A stretch of DNA of 64,000 nt, taken from the NCBI GenBank assembly GCA_938017825.1, contig CALIJE010000040.1, forward strand, positions 33,074 through 97,073. The letters are read 5' to 3'. This DNA is from an uncultured Flavobacteriaceae bacterium. GTDB taxonomy: Bacteria; Bacteroidota; Bacteroidia; Flavobacteriales; Flavobacteriaceae. Under the pieces are notes generated by a model, which was not told the DNA's origin, ran no database searches, and saw only the letters and a list, made by a program, of their open reading frames with translations. A program made the translations under genes and the position numbers. Shown here one piece after another: positions 1 to 8,354 of the stretch (the first letter of the stretch is position 1; each line of letters starts with the position of its first letter).

Positions 1-362
1 CCAAAAGTAAAAGCGGAAGCGGCAGCGAGGAAAGTCTCAGAAAAGTGAAGGGAACATTGCACTGGGTCTCAATTGCTCATGCGCTATCTGCCGAGATACG
101 AATTTATGACCGCTTGTTCACAGATGAAAGTCCAGATACGCATAAGGACAAAGATTTTATGGAATTTGTAAATCCCGATTCACTTAAAACCATAACAGGA
201 TACTTGGAACCACATTTGGCCAATGCCAAAGTCGGGGATACTTTTCAATTTCAGCGAATGGGATATTTCTGTGTAGACCCGGATACTACTTCAGACAAAT
301 TGATTTTCAACAAAACTGTGGGCTTACGGGATTCTTGGGCAAAAATCCAACAAAAAACCTAA
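1..362 (+). CDS. glnS: Glutaminyl-tRNA synthetase, C-terminal fragment (5' end outside window)
   Basis: The reading frame is open from base 3 and gives the anticodon-binding C-terminal part of glutaminyl-tRNA synthetase, which charges tRNA-Gln with glutamine in the cytoplasm. The diagnostic stretch is VKGTLHWVSIAHA, followed by AEIRIYDRLFT and GYFCVDPD, ending near LRDSWAKIQ; all are typical of the GlnRS distal beta-barrel. The GTG at 45 is an internal Val codon, not a start, because the frame upstream (SGSGSEES...) matches the family as well. The catalytic Rossmann domain lies outside the window. The stop is TAA at 360-362, about 190 bases before a strong hairpin terminator. Confidence 0.93.
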   Translation, partial: KSKSGSGSEESLRKVKGTLHWVSIAHALSAEIRIYDRLFTDESPDTHKDKDFMEFVNPDSLKTITGYLEPHLANAKVGDTFQFQRMGYFCVDPDTTSDKLIFNKTVGLRDSWAKIQQKT

Positions 363-553
363 GATCGATATTCCTTATCAGATTAATTATAGCAATCGGT
401 ATTTTCTATGCGAAACCGCTGGTTTTAGGCCGTTTTAAGGGCACTTCTTTCCTTAGCAATACGATTCGACGAAGCCCGCCAACAACCTTTACTACAATGC
501 CTCTATGGCTAAAACAGATGTAAAACGGCACTAGTAGACCCTTTTGGATAAAA

Positions 554-596
554 AAACCCTCTTACGCCGATTTGGCATAAGAGGGTTTGCTTTTTT
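554..596. terminator. Bidirectional intrinsic terminator between glnS and the SPFH gene
   Basis: An 11-bp perfect stem (554-564 with 578-588, AAACCCTCTTA/TAAGAGGGTTT) continues inward with GCC/GGC around a GATTT loop. It is followed by six Ts on the plus strand and preceded by six As. It lies between convergent genes, so it can serve both glnS and the minus-strand gene ending at 613. Confidence 0.88.
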
Positions 597-612
597 AATA
601 CGCTATTGGATG

Positions 613-1551
613 TTACTTGTCTAGTTTTGGCGGATTGTTGTTTTTTGCTTTTTTCATAGCCTCACCAATTTGGTTACTCGCAGTAAAACTAGCCACCATG
701 TCATTCAACATTTGGCTCCCGGCTTGCGGAGAGTTTGGCAACAATATAAGATTGCTGTTAGTCTCTTGACCAATTGATTGTAGTGTGTCATAATGTTGGG
801 TGACCACGATTAGTGCGGATGCCTCTTGAGAATTGATACCAACCTTGTTCAAAACTTCGACCGATTCTTCGAGGCCTCTAGCGATCTCACGTCGCTGGTC
901 TGCAATACCCTGACCTTGCAATCTCTTACTTTCTGCCTCGGCTTTTGCTTTTTCAACAATAAGAATACGCGCAGCATCACCTTCGAACTGAGCGGCTATT
1001 TTTTCGCGCTCCGAGGCGTTGATACGATTCATGGCCTCTTTAACTTGACCGTCTGGATCAATATCGGTTACCAGTGTTTTGATGATGTCATACCCATAGT
1101 CCATCATAGCTTCATTCAATTCTGATTTAACCGCGATAGCAATATCATCTTTTCGAACGAAAACATCATCTAATTTCATTTTAGGTACTTCGGCACGAAC
1201 CACATCAAAAACATAAGACGTAATTTGATCGTGTGGATAATCTAGTTTATAAAAAGCATCATATACCTTATCGCGAATCACCTTATACTGAACAGAGACT
1301 TTTAGGCGAACGAAAACATCGTCTAAAGTCTTGGTTTCGATGATAACATCCAACTGTTGAATTTTTAGGCTGAGTCTCCCGGCAATACGATCTACCAGCG
1401 GAATTTTCATATGAAGACCCGAATGTCGAATACTCTGAAATTTACCGAAACGCTCAATGATGACCGCGGTTTGTTGTTTTACAATAAAGAATGCCGAAAT
1501 AAGAACGACAATCAGAAAGAATAAAATAGGAATGTAAAAGAATTGCCCCAT
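613..1551 (-). CDS. SPFH/Band 7 (stomatin-like) membrane protein
   Basis: The 312-residue protein has one N-terminal membrane helix (about residues 5-26) followed by an SPFH/prohibitin domain (VIIERFGKF, GLHMKIPLVD, then the VQYKV and VFDVVRAEVP segments). An Ala/Glu-rich coiled coil (about 180-235, INASEREKIAAQFEGDA) and a Gly/Asn-rich tail follow. This is the layout of the QmcA/stomatin class, which forms large ring oligomers in the inner membrane and often modulates proteases; the partner here is unknown. No NfeD gene lies beside it. It is transcribed after gltX on the same strand, with a 151-base spacer holding no clear TAnnTTTG box. Confidence 0.85.
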   Translation of the reverse strand: MGQFFYIPILFFLIVVLISAFFIVKQQTAVIIERFGKFQSIRHSGLHMKIPLVDRIAGRLSLKIQQLDVIIETKTLDDVFVRLKVSVQYKVIRDKVYDAFYKLDYPHDQITSYVFDVVRAEVPKMKLDDVFVRKDDIAIAVKSELNEAMMDYGYDIIKTLVTDIDPDGQVKEAMNRINASEREKIAAQFEGDAARILIVEKAKAEAESKRLQGQGIADQRREIARGLEESVEVLNKVGINSQEASALIVVTQHYDTLQSIGQETNSNLILLPNSPQAGSQMLNDMVASFTASNQIGEAMKKAKNNNPPKLDK

Positions 1552-1702
1552 AATGTTTAGATTTTAAGTTTAGGATTGAATATAGTAAGAGTTTACCATA
1601 TCAGTAGCTTATTTCTTAGAATTGTTACAAACACCAATACCTGCACGCCCTAAAGACAATATTTATTATTGAATAGATAGACTTGCTTATTGCTGTAATG
1701 GG

Positions 1703-3211
1703 TTAACCCAATTCTCGAATCGCACCCTGAATACGTGAAACACTTTCCTTTTGACCTATCATTGCCATAATATCAAAAATATGAGGCCCTTTCATGTCGC
1801 CAACCAGTACCAATCGCAAAGGCGGCATCACCTTGCCAAAAGAAAGTTCTTGGTCAGAAATCCATTTCTTGATTTTGACTTCTACCATTTCAGAGGAAAA
1901 ATCAGGGACCGCCTCCAGTTCGGCTACGAGTCTGCCAAGTATTTGGGGAGTATCCTCCTTCCATTGCTTGCGAACCGCTTTTTCGTTGTAAGAAGATGGC
2001 GCTACAAAAAAATAGTGGGACAATTCCCAGAAGTCGGCAACAAATGTAGCCCGTTCTTTAATCAAGGAGACCACCTTTTCAACATAGTCCTTGCCAGTGA
2101 GCGCAGTGTTTACATTGTGCTTTTGAAGTAGGGGTAAAAATGCATCGGCCAGTTCAGCATCACCTTTCTTTTGAAGATAGTGTTGGTTGTACCACTTTGT
2201 TTTATCTGGATCAAAACGAGCCCCAGATTTAATGACACGTTCCAAACTAAAGGCTTGCACCAAACCTTCTAACGTAAAGATTTCCTGCTCTGTTCCGGGA
2301 TTCCAACCTAGCAAGGCCAGAAAGTTAACGACAGCTTCAGGAAAGTACCCGGCCTCTTTGTAGCCCAAACTCTCTTTCCAGGAAAGCGGAAATACGGGAA
2401 AGCCCATTTTTTCTCCGTCTCTCTTGCTTAGCTTGCCTTTGCCTACTGGTTTCATAATCAATGGCAGGTGGGCAAATTTGGGCGCATCCCATCCAAAAGC
2501 ATCATACAATTGCTGGTGAAGGGCTAATGATGGCAGCCACTCCTCTCCTCTTATGACATGGCTTATTTCCATCAAATGGTCATCGACGATATTTGCAAGA
2601 TGATAAGTGGGCATCCCATCACTTTTAAAAAGTACTTTGTCATCCAAGATATTGGTATCGATTTCGATATCTCCTCGAACGATATCCTTTAAACGGAGTT
2701 TTTGATCTTGGGGAGTAAGAAATCGTATTACATAATCATCGCCCGAAGTGATGCGTTTTTGAACCTCTTCTGGTTTCAAAGACAAGGAGTTATCAAGCTT
2801 TAATCGGTTGTGCCAATTGTAAATAAAGGTCTTTCCCCTAGCCTCATGATCTGTTCTATGAAAATTCAGTTTTTCGGCCGTGTCGAAGGCATAGTATGCT
2901 TTTCCATTTGCAACTAATTCCTGGGCATATTGCTTGTATAAGTGCTTTCGCTCGCTTTGGCGATATGGGCCATGTTTCTTTTCATTGCCCGGTCCTTCAT
3001 CAAAGGAAGTTCCAAGCCAGTTTAGTGCCTGGATAATATAATCTTCGGCCCCTTCAACATAGCGATTTTGGTCGGTGTCCTCTATACGTAAAATGAAGTC
3101 GCCCTCATGTTTTTTCGCAAAAAGGTAATTGAATAAAGCAGTGCGCACTCCACCAATATGAAGGGGGCCGGTAGGGCTAGGCGCAAAACGAACACGGACT
3201 CTTTGGCTCAT
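1703..3211 (-). CDS. gltX: Glutamyl-tRNA synthetase
   Basis: The 502-residue protein is full length for class I GluRS, which attaches glutamate to tRNA-Glu. The HIGH-type signature is at residues 18-21 (PSPTGPLHIGG), and the KMSKS equivalent appears as GKLSKRDG near residue 265. The C-terminal helical anticodon-binding domain is present. Because glnS is also encoded at the left edge, tRNA-Gln is charged directly, so this GluRS should be discriminating; that is inference. The start is ATG at 3211, 18 bases below a TACCTTTG promoter box. alkB lies 41 bases upstream on the same strand. Confidence 0.96.
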   Translation of the reverse strand: MSQRVRVRFAPSPTGPLHIGGVRTALFNYLFAKKHEGDFILRIEDTDQNRYVEGAEDYIIQALNWLGTSFDEGPGNEKKHGPYRQSERKHLYKQYAQELVANGKAYYAFDTAEKLNFHRTDHEARGKTFIYNWHNRLKLDNSLSLKPEEVQKRITSGDDYVIRFLTPQDQKLRLKDIVRGDIEIDTNILDDKVLFKSDGMPTYHLANIVDDHLMEISHVIRGEEWLPSLALHQQLYDAFGWDAPKFAHLPLIMKPVGKGKLSKRDGEKMGFPVFPLSWKESLGYKEAGYFPEAVVNFLALLGWNPGTEQEIFTLEGLVQAFSLERVIKSGARFDPDKTKWYNQHYLQKKGDAELADAFLPLLQKHNVNTALTGKDYVEKVVSLIKERATFVADFWELSHYFFVAPSSYNEKAVRKQWKEDTPQILGRLVAELEAVPDFSSEMVEVKIKKWISDQELSFGKVMPPLRLVLVGDMKGPHIFDIMAMIGQKESVSRIQGAIRELG

Positions 3212-3228
3212 ATCTTTTTATTGAAGCG

Positions 3229-3236
3229 CAAAGGTA
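3229..3236 (-). promoter_or_regulatory. Promoter -7 box (TACCTTTG) for gltX
   Basis: Reading the minus strand, TACCTTTG matches the Bacteroidota sigma-A -7 consensus TAnnTTTG. It sits 18 bases before the gltX ATG, inside the 41-base gap after alkB. No TTTG -33 element is found at the usual distance. Confidence 0.5.
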
Positions 3237-3252
3237 CTAAAAACAAAGGCTT

Positions 3253-4302
3253 TTAGGCGGTTTGCATTTTCATTTCAGATGGGATTCTGGGGTTCATTAA
3301 GCGGAACCATAAAGGTGGTAAAAGTGAAAGCACCATGGAAGTCGGATAGCCATATGGCATTTGTGGAGAAATATCATGATAATCTAGAAGCTGATATTTT
3401 TTGGAAGATTTATGATGGTGATCGCTATGACGTGTCAATTCATACAGTACAATACGCCCCATAACATGATTGCTGTTCCATGAATGCACCTCTCGCACAC
3501 GCTCGTATCTACCTGAAGCGGTCTTTGAACGCGAAAGGCCGTAGTGTTCAATGTAATTCACAGTTTCTAACATCAAAAACCCTACGATTCCTGTAAAGAA
3601 GGCAAAAAGTAGTCCCATTGGGCCGAATGCGATGTAAACAGTTGCCAAGTATATTGCTTGAAAAATAGAATACCACAGCATATCGTTCTTTATGCTATAA
3701 AACCCCAGTTTTTCCGCCTTAAGAAGTTTGAACTGTAGTTTCCAAGCGCTTATGTATTGTCTGAAAACCGAAGTAAACCAAAAAGAATATACCGTTTGGT
3801 TGTATTGTGCGGTTGCTGGATCCTCCTTTGTCGCGGCATTCGCATGATGCCCAAAATTATGTTCAATATAAAAATGCATATAATGGGAGGGGAGCAGTAG
3901 CAATTTCCCCAGATGTCTTTCGAAGGTTGTTTGGCGATGACCCAATTCGTGTGCAACATTAATACCGTTGGTTCCAAGAACGATACCCAAGGAGAAGATT
4001 AGGCCAATAAGCTCAGCGGTTTCTGGCGTATGCGCAGAAACATCCCAAAGCCCATAACCTAATAACCCAAATACGACAGGAATGTTTAGATAAAGCATCC
4101 AATCAAAGAGCTTGCTTTTCGATTTGTCGACGCGCACCTCCCCTTCATGATTACTGGTATCATGTGGTAATAGGATTTCCAAGACCGGAATCATTACAAA
4201 AGCATAGAACGGGGTAAGATAACACCAGGGTCCTTTTAAGTATAGGCCAATTACCGCTGAAAGTGGCAGGGTCATGGCGGCTAGGTATTTAAGATCTTTC
4301 AT
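3253..4302 (-). CDS. alkB: Alkane 1-monooxygenase (AlkB family, integral-membrane di-iron)
   Basis: The 349-residue polytopic membrane protein carries the histidine clusters of AlkB-type alkane hydroxylases: HELGH at 118-122, EHNFGHH at 147-153 followed by an EDPATA motif, NYIEHYGL further on, and HSDHHHKSS from residue 292. These His residues bind the di-iron centre that hydroxylates the terminal methyl of n-alkanes using rubredoxin-supplied electrons. No rubredoxin or rubredoxin reductase gene is in the window, and no rubredoxin domain is fused at the C-terminus. The gene is divergent from the DUF4175 gene across a 125-base spacer. The related fatty-acid desaturase fold is an alternative, but the motif spacing favours AlkB. 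Confidence 0.88.
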   Translation of the reverse strand: MKDLKYLAAMTLPLSAVIGLYLKGPWCYLTPFYAFVMIPVLEILLPHDTSNHEGEVRVDKSKSKLFDWMLYLNIPVVFGLLGYGLWDVSAHTPETAELIGLIFSLGIVLGTNGINVAHELGHRQTTFERHLGKLLLLPSHYMHFYIEHNFGHHANAATKEDPATAQYNQTVYSFWFTSVFRQYISAWKLQFKLLKAEKLGFYSIKNDMLWYSIFQAIYLATVYIAFGPMGLLFAFFTGIVGFLMLETVNYIEHYGLSRSKTASGRYERVREVHSWNSNHVMGRIVLYELTRHSDHHHKSSKKYQLLDYHDISPQMPYGYPTSMVLSLLPPLWFRLMNPRIPSEMKMQTA

Positions 4303-4427
4303 TTTAATGTGGTAGATGATGAACGGGCGACTACAACTAATTCGACTCTTAAATTCATCGTAAATGTAACGAGATAGGCTGTCAACACAACGTTTTTGGC
4401 GTATCTTGGACCTAAATATAGCTCAAA

Positions 4428-7400
4428 TTGAATAGCTACCACAATATACTCGATAAATTGAACGCCTTTACCAAGAGGTATTATACCAAGATGTTGATAA
4501 AGGGTGTGTTGCTTTTTTTGGTCCTAGGACTACTGTTTTTTGTGGTCGTCATGGGAGTCGAGTATGTTCTTTGGTTGAATTCAACCGGGCGATTTATTCT
4601 TTTATTGGTATTCATTGGTGTAGAAGCATTCTTGCTTTACAAATACATTGCCACACCTCTTTTTTACCTATTTAAGCTACGTAGGGGTATTAGTAACAAA
4701 GAAGCGTCCCTGTTGATAGGCATGCACTTTCCCAATGTAGGGGACAAGTTATATAATCTGTTGGATTTGGCGGAAGACAAAAACCAATCCGAATTGTTGT
4801 TGGCTAGTATTGCACAGCGCTCGGAACGTCTACATCCGGTTCCTTTTGTGAAGGCCGTTGACTTTTCCGAGAATTTAAGGTACGCGAAGTATTTGGTAGT
4901 TCCGTTTTTGATTTTTGGTTTAATTTGGCTGAGTGGCAACCTGAGTTCTTTTTTCGGATCCGCGAATCGGGTTGTAAATTACGACATGGCATATGAACCG
5001 CCTGCTCCCTTTAGTTTTAAACTACTATCGAACAAGCTTGATGTTTTGGATACCGAAGCGTTAACCTTGGAATTGACTACGGTTGGCGAGGTACGCCCCA
5101 AAGCGGTTTTCATTAGTATAGAAGGAAAAGAATCGGTGCTGCCACAAGAAAACGGTATCTACCAATACACTTTTACACCTCCTTTAAAGCAGACAGACTT
5201 CTATTTTACGGCCAATGGCGTTCGTTCACAGGAATATCGCCTAAATGCCCTTAGAACGCCGTCAATTCAGGATTTCAAGGTGAAATTGAACTATCCGAAC
5301 TACACGAACCGTTCTTCTGAAGTGCTTAAAGGTACTGGAAACGCGACAATTCCGGAAGGCACAAGAGTTACCTGGGAAATTGTTGGCCAGCATACCGAGA
5401 ACATTGAATTACTTACCAAAGACACCACTTTGGCCTTTAGTAAGGAAAAGGAATTGTTCGCTCTTTCCAAAAATGTGTACGCCGATCTTTCATATGAATT
5501 GGCCACATCGAATACAAATGTCAAAGATTATGAAAAGCTGGCTTATCGGTTAAGCGTTATTCGAGATGCATATCCTACAATAAAGGCGCGGCAGGTCTTG
5601 GATTCTCTTAATCCGAACCTGTCTTATTATGCCGGTGAAGCTACTGATGATTATGAATTGAAAAGTATTCGTCTAGTATGTTATCCGGATGATGATGAGG
5701 ATGCAAAACAGCAAGTCTTGATTGAACAGCCCAATGCGAATTTTAAGCAGTTCTATTACACCTTTCCTTCGGGGCTTCAATTGGAAGAAGGGAAGAATTA
5801 TAGCTTCTATTTTGAGGCTACCGATAACGACGCTATTCACAAAGGAAAAACTATGAAAAGCCAAGTGTTTTCAATGGCCTTACTAGATGAAAATCAAGTA
5901 AAGAACAAGGAATTGGAATCGCAGCAACGTTTGATCAAGAACATGGACAAGTCCTTGGAGAAATTTAAGGAACAGAAAGAAACGTTAAGGGAATTAAATC
6001 AAGAACAGAAAGAAAAGAAACAGCTGAATTTTAATGATCAGAATCAAATCAGGGATTTTTTGCAGAAACAGGAGCAGCAAGAGAGTATGATGCAAAAGTT
6101 CAGCAAGGACCTAAAGGAGAACCTGCAAAAAGACGCAAAAGACGACAAGCAGAATCAATTGTTACAGGAGCGTTTGGAGCGGCAAGAAAAGGAGGCCGAA
6201 AAGAATGCAAAATTACTAGAAGAACTTCAAAAGATATCGGACAAAATTAATAAGGAAGAGCTGGCGCAACGTTTAGAGGAACTTGCCAAAAAGCAGCAAA
6301 ATAGTCAGCGGAGTTTAGAGCAGATACTTGAGCTGACCAAACGATATTATGTTACCGAAAAAGCGGCACAGCTGGCAAAGGATTTAGAGCTTTTGGCAAA
6401 GAAACAAGAGCTTCTGTCTGAACTTAAGGCGGGGCAGGATTTTTCGAATGATGAACAGCAAAAATTGAACGAGGAGTTTAATAAAATAGCGGAAGCATTG
6501 AATGAACTTGAAAAGGACAATCAGGATCTTCAAAAACCCATGGACTTAAAGGTGGACAAGAAAAAGCAAGAGGGCGTAAAAGAGGACCAAAAAGAGGCGC
6601 TCGAGCAAATCAACAAGCACGAAGGGGCGGAAGAGTCATCGGAGTCGAAGGAGAAAGAGAAAATGGCAGAGAAGGCTTCGCAAAAACAGAAATCTGCTGC
6701 AGAGAAGATGAAAGAAATGAGCAAAGAGTTAGAACAATCATCGGCCGGCGGAGCATCGGGAGGTTCTTCTGTGGCAGAAGATGCCGAAATGCTCAGACAG
6801 ATATTGGAGAACCTCATAACCTTTTCCTTTAAACAAGAAGGACTGTACGAAACCCTAAGAAATGCCGAGGGTGACATTCCCCAATTTTCTAGCGTTGTAC
6901 GAGAACAGCAAGAACTTAGAAGTTTATTTGAACATGTTGATGATAGTCTTTTTGCCTTGTCCCTGAGGCAGGCCGAGTTAGCTGATTTCGTAAATGAGCA
7001 AATTACCGAGGTATACTATAATATCGATAAGTCGCTAGAACGTCTTGCGGAGAGTCAAATTTATCAAGGAGCGTCTGCTCAAAAGTACGTGCTTACCGCC
7101 TCGAATAGTTTGGCCGATTTTTTGGCAAACGTTCTCGATAATATGAACAGCAGTATGCAATCAGGTTCTGGGTCGGGGCAAAGTTCAGAAGGTTTTCAAT
7201 TGCCCGATATTATTCAAAAACAAGGGGAGTTGAAGGGTAAAATGAACGGAATGGGCCAGGAGGGCCAAGGACAACCCCAAAGCGGAGGAGAAGGAGAAGG
7301 TCAAAGCGGACGAGGCAAACAAGGGGGTGAACAAGGAGGAGAGGAAGGAGCTGAAGGACAAGGTGAGAACGGGCAAAAAGGCAAGAACGGCAAGGGCGAG

Positions 7401-7928
7401 GGAGGAGAAAACGGAGAAGGCGGCAAAGGTAAAAACGGTAATGGAAAGTCGAAAGGAGAAGGCAACGGACAAGGCGGTTCTGGCAATGGAGAAGGTGAAC
7501 CAACCGAGGCCGAATTACAAGAAATTTACGAGATCTATAAGGCGCAGCAACAATTGCGACAACAATTGGAAAAACAATTGGAGGATATGATCAACAACAG
7601 TGATCGAAATTTAGGAAAAAAGCTTTTACGGCAAATGGAGGATTTCGAGAACGATTTACTGGAGAATGGAGTTACCCAACGTGGCCTTACGAAAATCAAT
7701 ACAATCAATTATGAGCTTTTGAAGTTGAAGAACGCTGCGATGAAGCAAGGAAAGAAACCTGAAAGGGAGAGTAATGCGAACGATAAGAATTTCCGGAATC
7801 CGATAACCACAAGACCGGACGCTCTGAAGAAAGACAGGGATGAAATTGAAATTTTGAATAGAGAAGCGCTACCTTTGCGCCGCAATTTTCAAAACAAAGT
7901 CAAGGAATATTTTAAGAGCAATGATTGA
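4428..7928 (+). CDS. DUF4175 family large coiled-coil membrane protein
   Basis: This 1166-residue protein has the Bacteroidota DUF4175 layout: two N-terminal hydrophobic helices (about 25-45 and 50-72), a third near 158-175, an extracytoplasmic beta-rich part to about residue 480, and then a very long Gln/Glu/Lys-rich coiled coil (about 490-780). A low-complexity Gly/Glu/Lys/Gln/Asn tract (about 935-1025) precedes a conserved helical C-terminus. The start is TTG at 4428, with an in-frame TAG at 4419; the alternative ATG at 4491 would remove residues typical of the family N-terminus. The function is unknown. Its 3' end overlaps ybeY by 8 bases, so the two are probably co-translated. Confidence 0.85.
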   Translation: MNSYHNILDKLNAFTKRYYTKMLIKGVLLFLVLGLLFFVVVMGVEYVLWLNSTGRFILLLVFIGVEAFLLYKYIATPLFYLFKLRRGISNKEASLLIGMHFPNVGDKLYNLLDLAEDKNQSELLLASIAQRSERLHPVPFVKAVDFSENLRYAKYLVVPFLIFGLIWLSGNLSSFFGSANRVVNYDMAYEPPAPFSFKLLSNKLDVLDTEALTLELTTVGEVRPKAVFISIEGKESVLPQENGIYQYTFTPPLKQTDFYFTANGVRSQEYRLNALRTPSIQDFKVKLNYPNYTNRSSEVLKGTGNATIPEGTRVTWEIVGQHTENIELLTKDTTLAFSKEKELFALSKNVYADLSYELATSNTNVKDYEKLAYRLSVIRDAYPTIKARQVLDSLNPNLSYYAGEATDDYELKSIRLVCYPDDDEDAKQQVLIEQPNANFKQFYYTFPSGLQLEEGKNYSFYFEATDNDAIHKGKTMKSQVFSMALLDENQVKNKELESQQRLIKNMDKSLEKFKEQKETLRELNQEQKEKKQLNFNDQNQIRDFLQKQEQQESMMQKFSKDLKENLQKDAKDDKQNQLLQERLERQEKEAEKNAKLLEELQKISDKINKEELAQRLEELAKKQQNSQRSLEQILELTKRYYVTEKAAQLAKDLELLAKKQELLSELKAGQDFSNDEQQKLNEEFNKIAEALNELEKDNQDLQKPMDLKVDKKKQEGVKEDQKEALEQINKHEGAEESSESKEKEKMAEKASQKQKSAAEKMKEMSKELEQSSAGGASGGSSVAEDAEMLRQILENLITFSFKQEGLYETLRNAEGDIPQFSSVVREQQELRSLFEHVDDSLFALSLRQAELADFVNEQITEVYYNIDKSLERLAESQIYQGASAQKYVLTASNSLADFLANVLDNMNSSMQSGSGSGQSSEGFQLPDIIQKQGELKGKMNGMGQEGQGQPQSGGEGEGQSGRGKQGGEQGGEEGAEGQGENGQKGKNGKGEGGENGEGGKGKNGNGKSKGEGNGQGGSGNGEGEPTEAELQEIYEIYKAQQQLRQQLEKQLEDMINNSDRNLGKKLLRQMEDFENDLLENGVTQRGLTKINTINYELLKLKNAAMKQGKKPERESNANDKNFRNPITTRPDALKKDRDEIEILNREALPLRRNFQNKVKEYFKSND

Positions 7929-8340
7929 ATTTCACTATGAAATTGATTTTGAACTTATTCATGAACCAAAGTATAAGTTGTGGCTTGAAAAGATAGTCAG
8001 GCTAGAAGGAGGAGCTGATTTAAGGCTCGATTACATCTTTTGTACGGACACGTTTTTGTTAGAGAAAAATCGACAGTTTTTGAATCATGATACTTTTACC
8101 GACATCATTACTTTCGATTATTCCGAGAAAGCCTTAACTGCAGGGGATATTTTTATTTCAATTGACCGCGTGAAAGAAAATTCGGACAAATATAACGTTC
8201 GGTTTGAAGAAGAAATATTGCGTGTAATGGCGCATGGAGTATTGCATTTGTTAGGATATAATGACAAGACCGAGTCAGAGCAGAATCTGATGAGGCATAA
8301 AGAAGATGAAATGATTAAACTGTTCCACGTGGAACATTAG
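7921..8340 (+). CDS. ybeY: Endoribonuclease / rRNA maturation factor YbeY
   Basis: The 139-residue metalloprotein is required for 16S rRNA 3'-end processing and ribosome quality control. The metal motif is HGVLHLLGYND at 105-115. The two first His ligands are present, but the position of the canonical third His holds Asp115, a variation I believe is common in this phylum. The ATG at 7921 overlaps the DUF4175 coding end by 8 bases. The last sense codons (FHVEH) are formed by a perfect 16-bp parS-like palindrome at 8321-8336, so the C-terminal residues may be dictated by DNA function. mnmG follows after 14 bases. Confidence 0.93.
   Translation: MIEFHYEIDFELIHEPKYKLWLEKIVRLEGGADLRLDYIFCTDTFLLEKNRQFLNHDTFTDIITFDYSEKALTAGDIFISIDRVKENSDKYNVRFEEEILRVMAHGVLHLLGYNDKTESEQNLMRHKEDEMIKLFHVEH
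8321..8336. promoter_or_regulatory. parS-like ParB binding site, inside the ybeY 3' end
   Basis: TGTTCCACGTGGAACA is a perfect 16-bp palindrome that matches the bacterial parS consensus family (TGTTNCACGTGNAACA). It is embedded in the coding sequence for the final FHVEH of YbeY. An identical 16-mer occurs at 10700-10715 on the other side of mnmG. ParB binding is inferred; parA and parB are not in the window. Confidence 0.85.
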
Positions 8341-8354
8341 TTAGGATACTAGGG

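Noticed and set aside
335..523. 62-codon open frame after glnS
   Set aside because: It begins inside glnS in another frame, has no family features and no ribosome binding site; probably chance.
1232..1240. Perfect DnaA box TGTGGATAA on the plus strand
   Set aside because: It is a single copy inside the SPFH coding region with no cluster or AT-rich unwinding element; one 9-mer is expected by chance.
6530..7503. Several minus-strand open frames opposite DUF4175
   Set aside because: They arise from the purine-rich low-complexity coding strand and look compositionally artificial.
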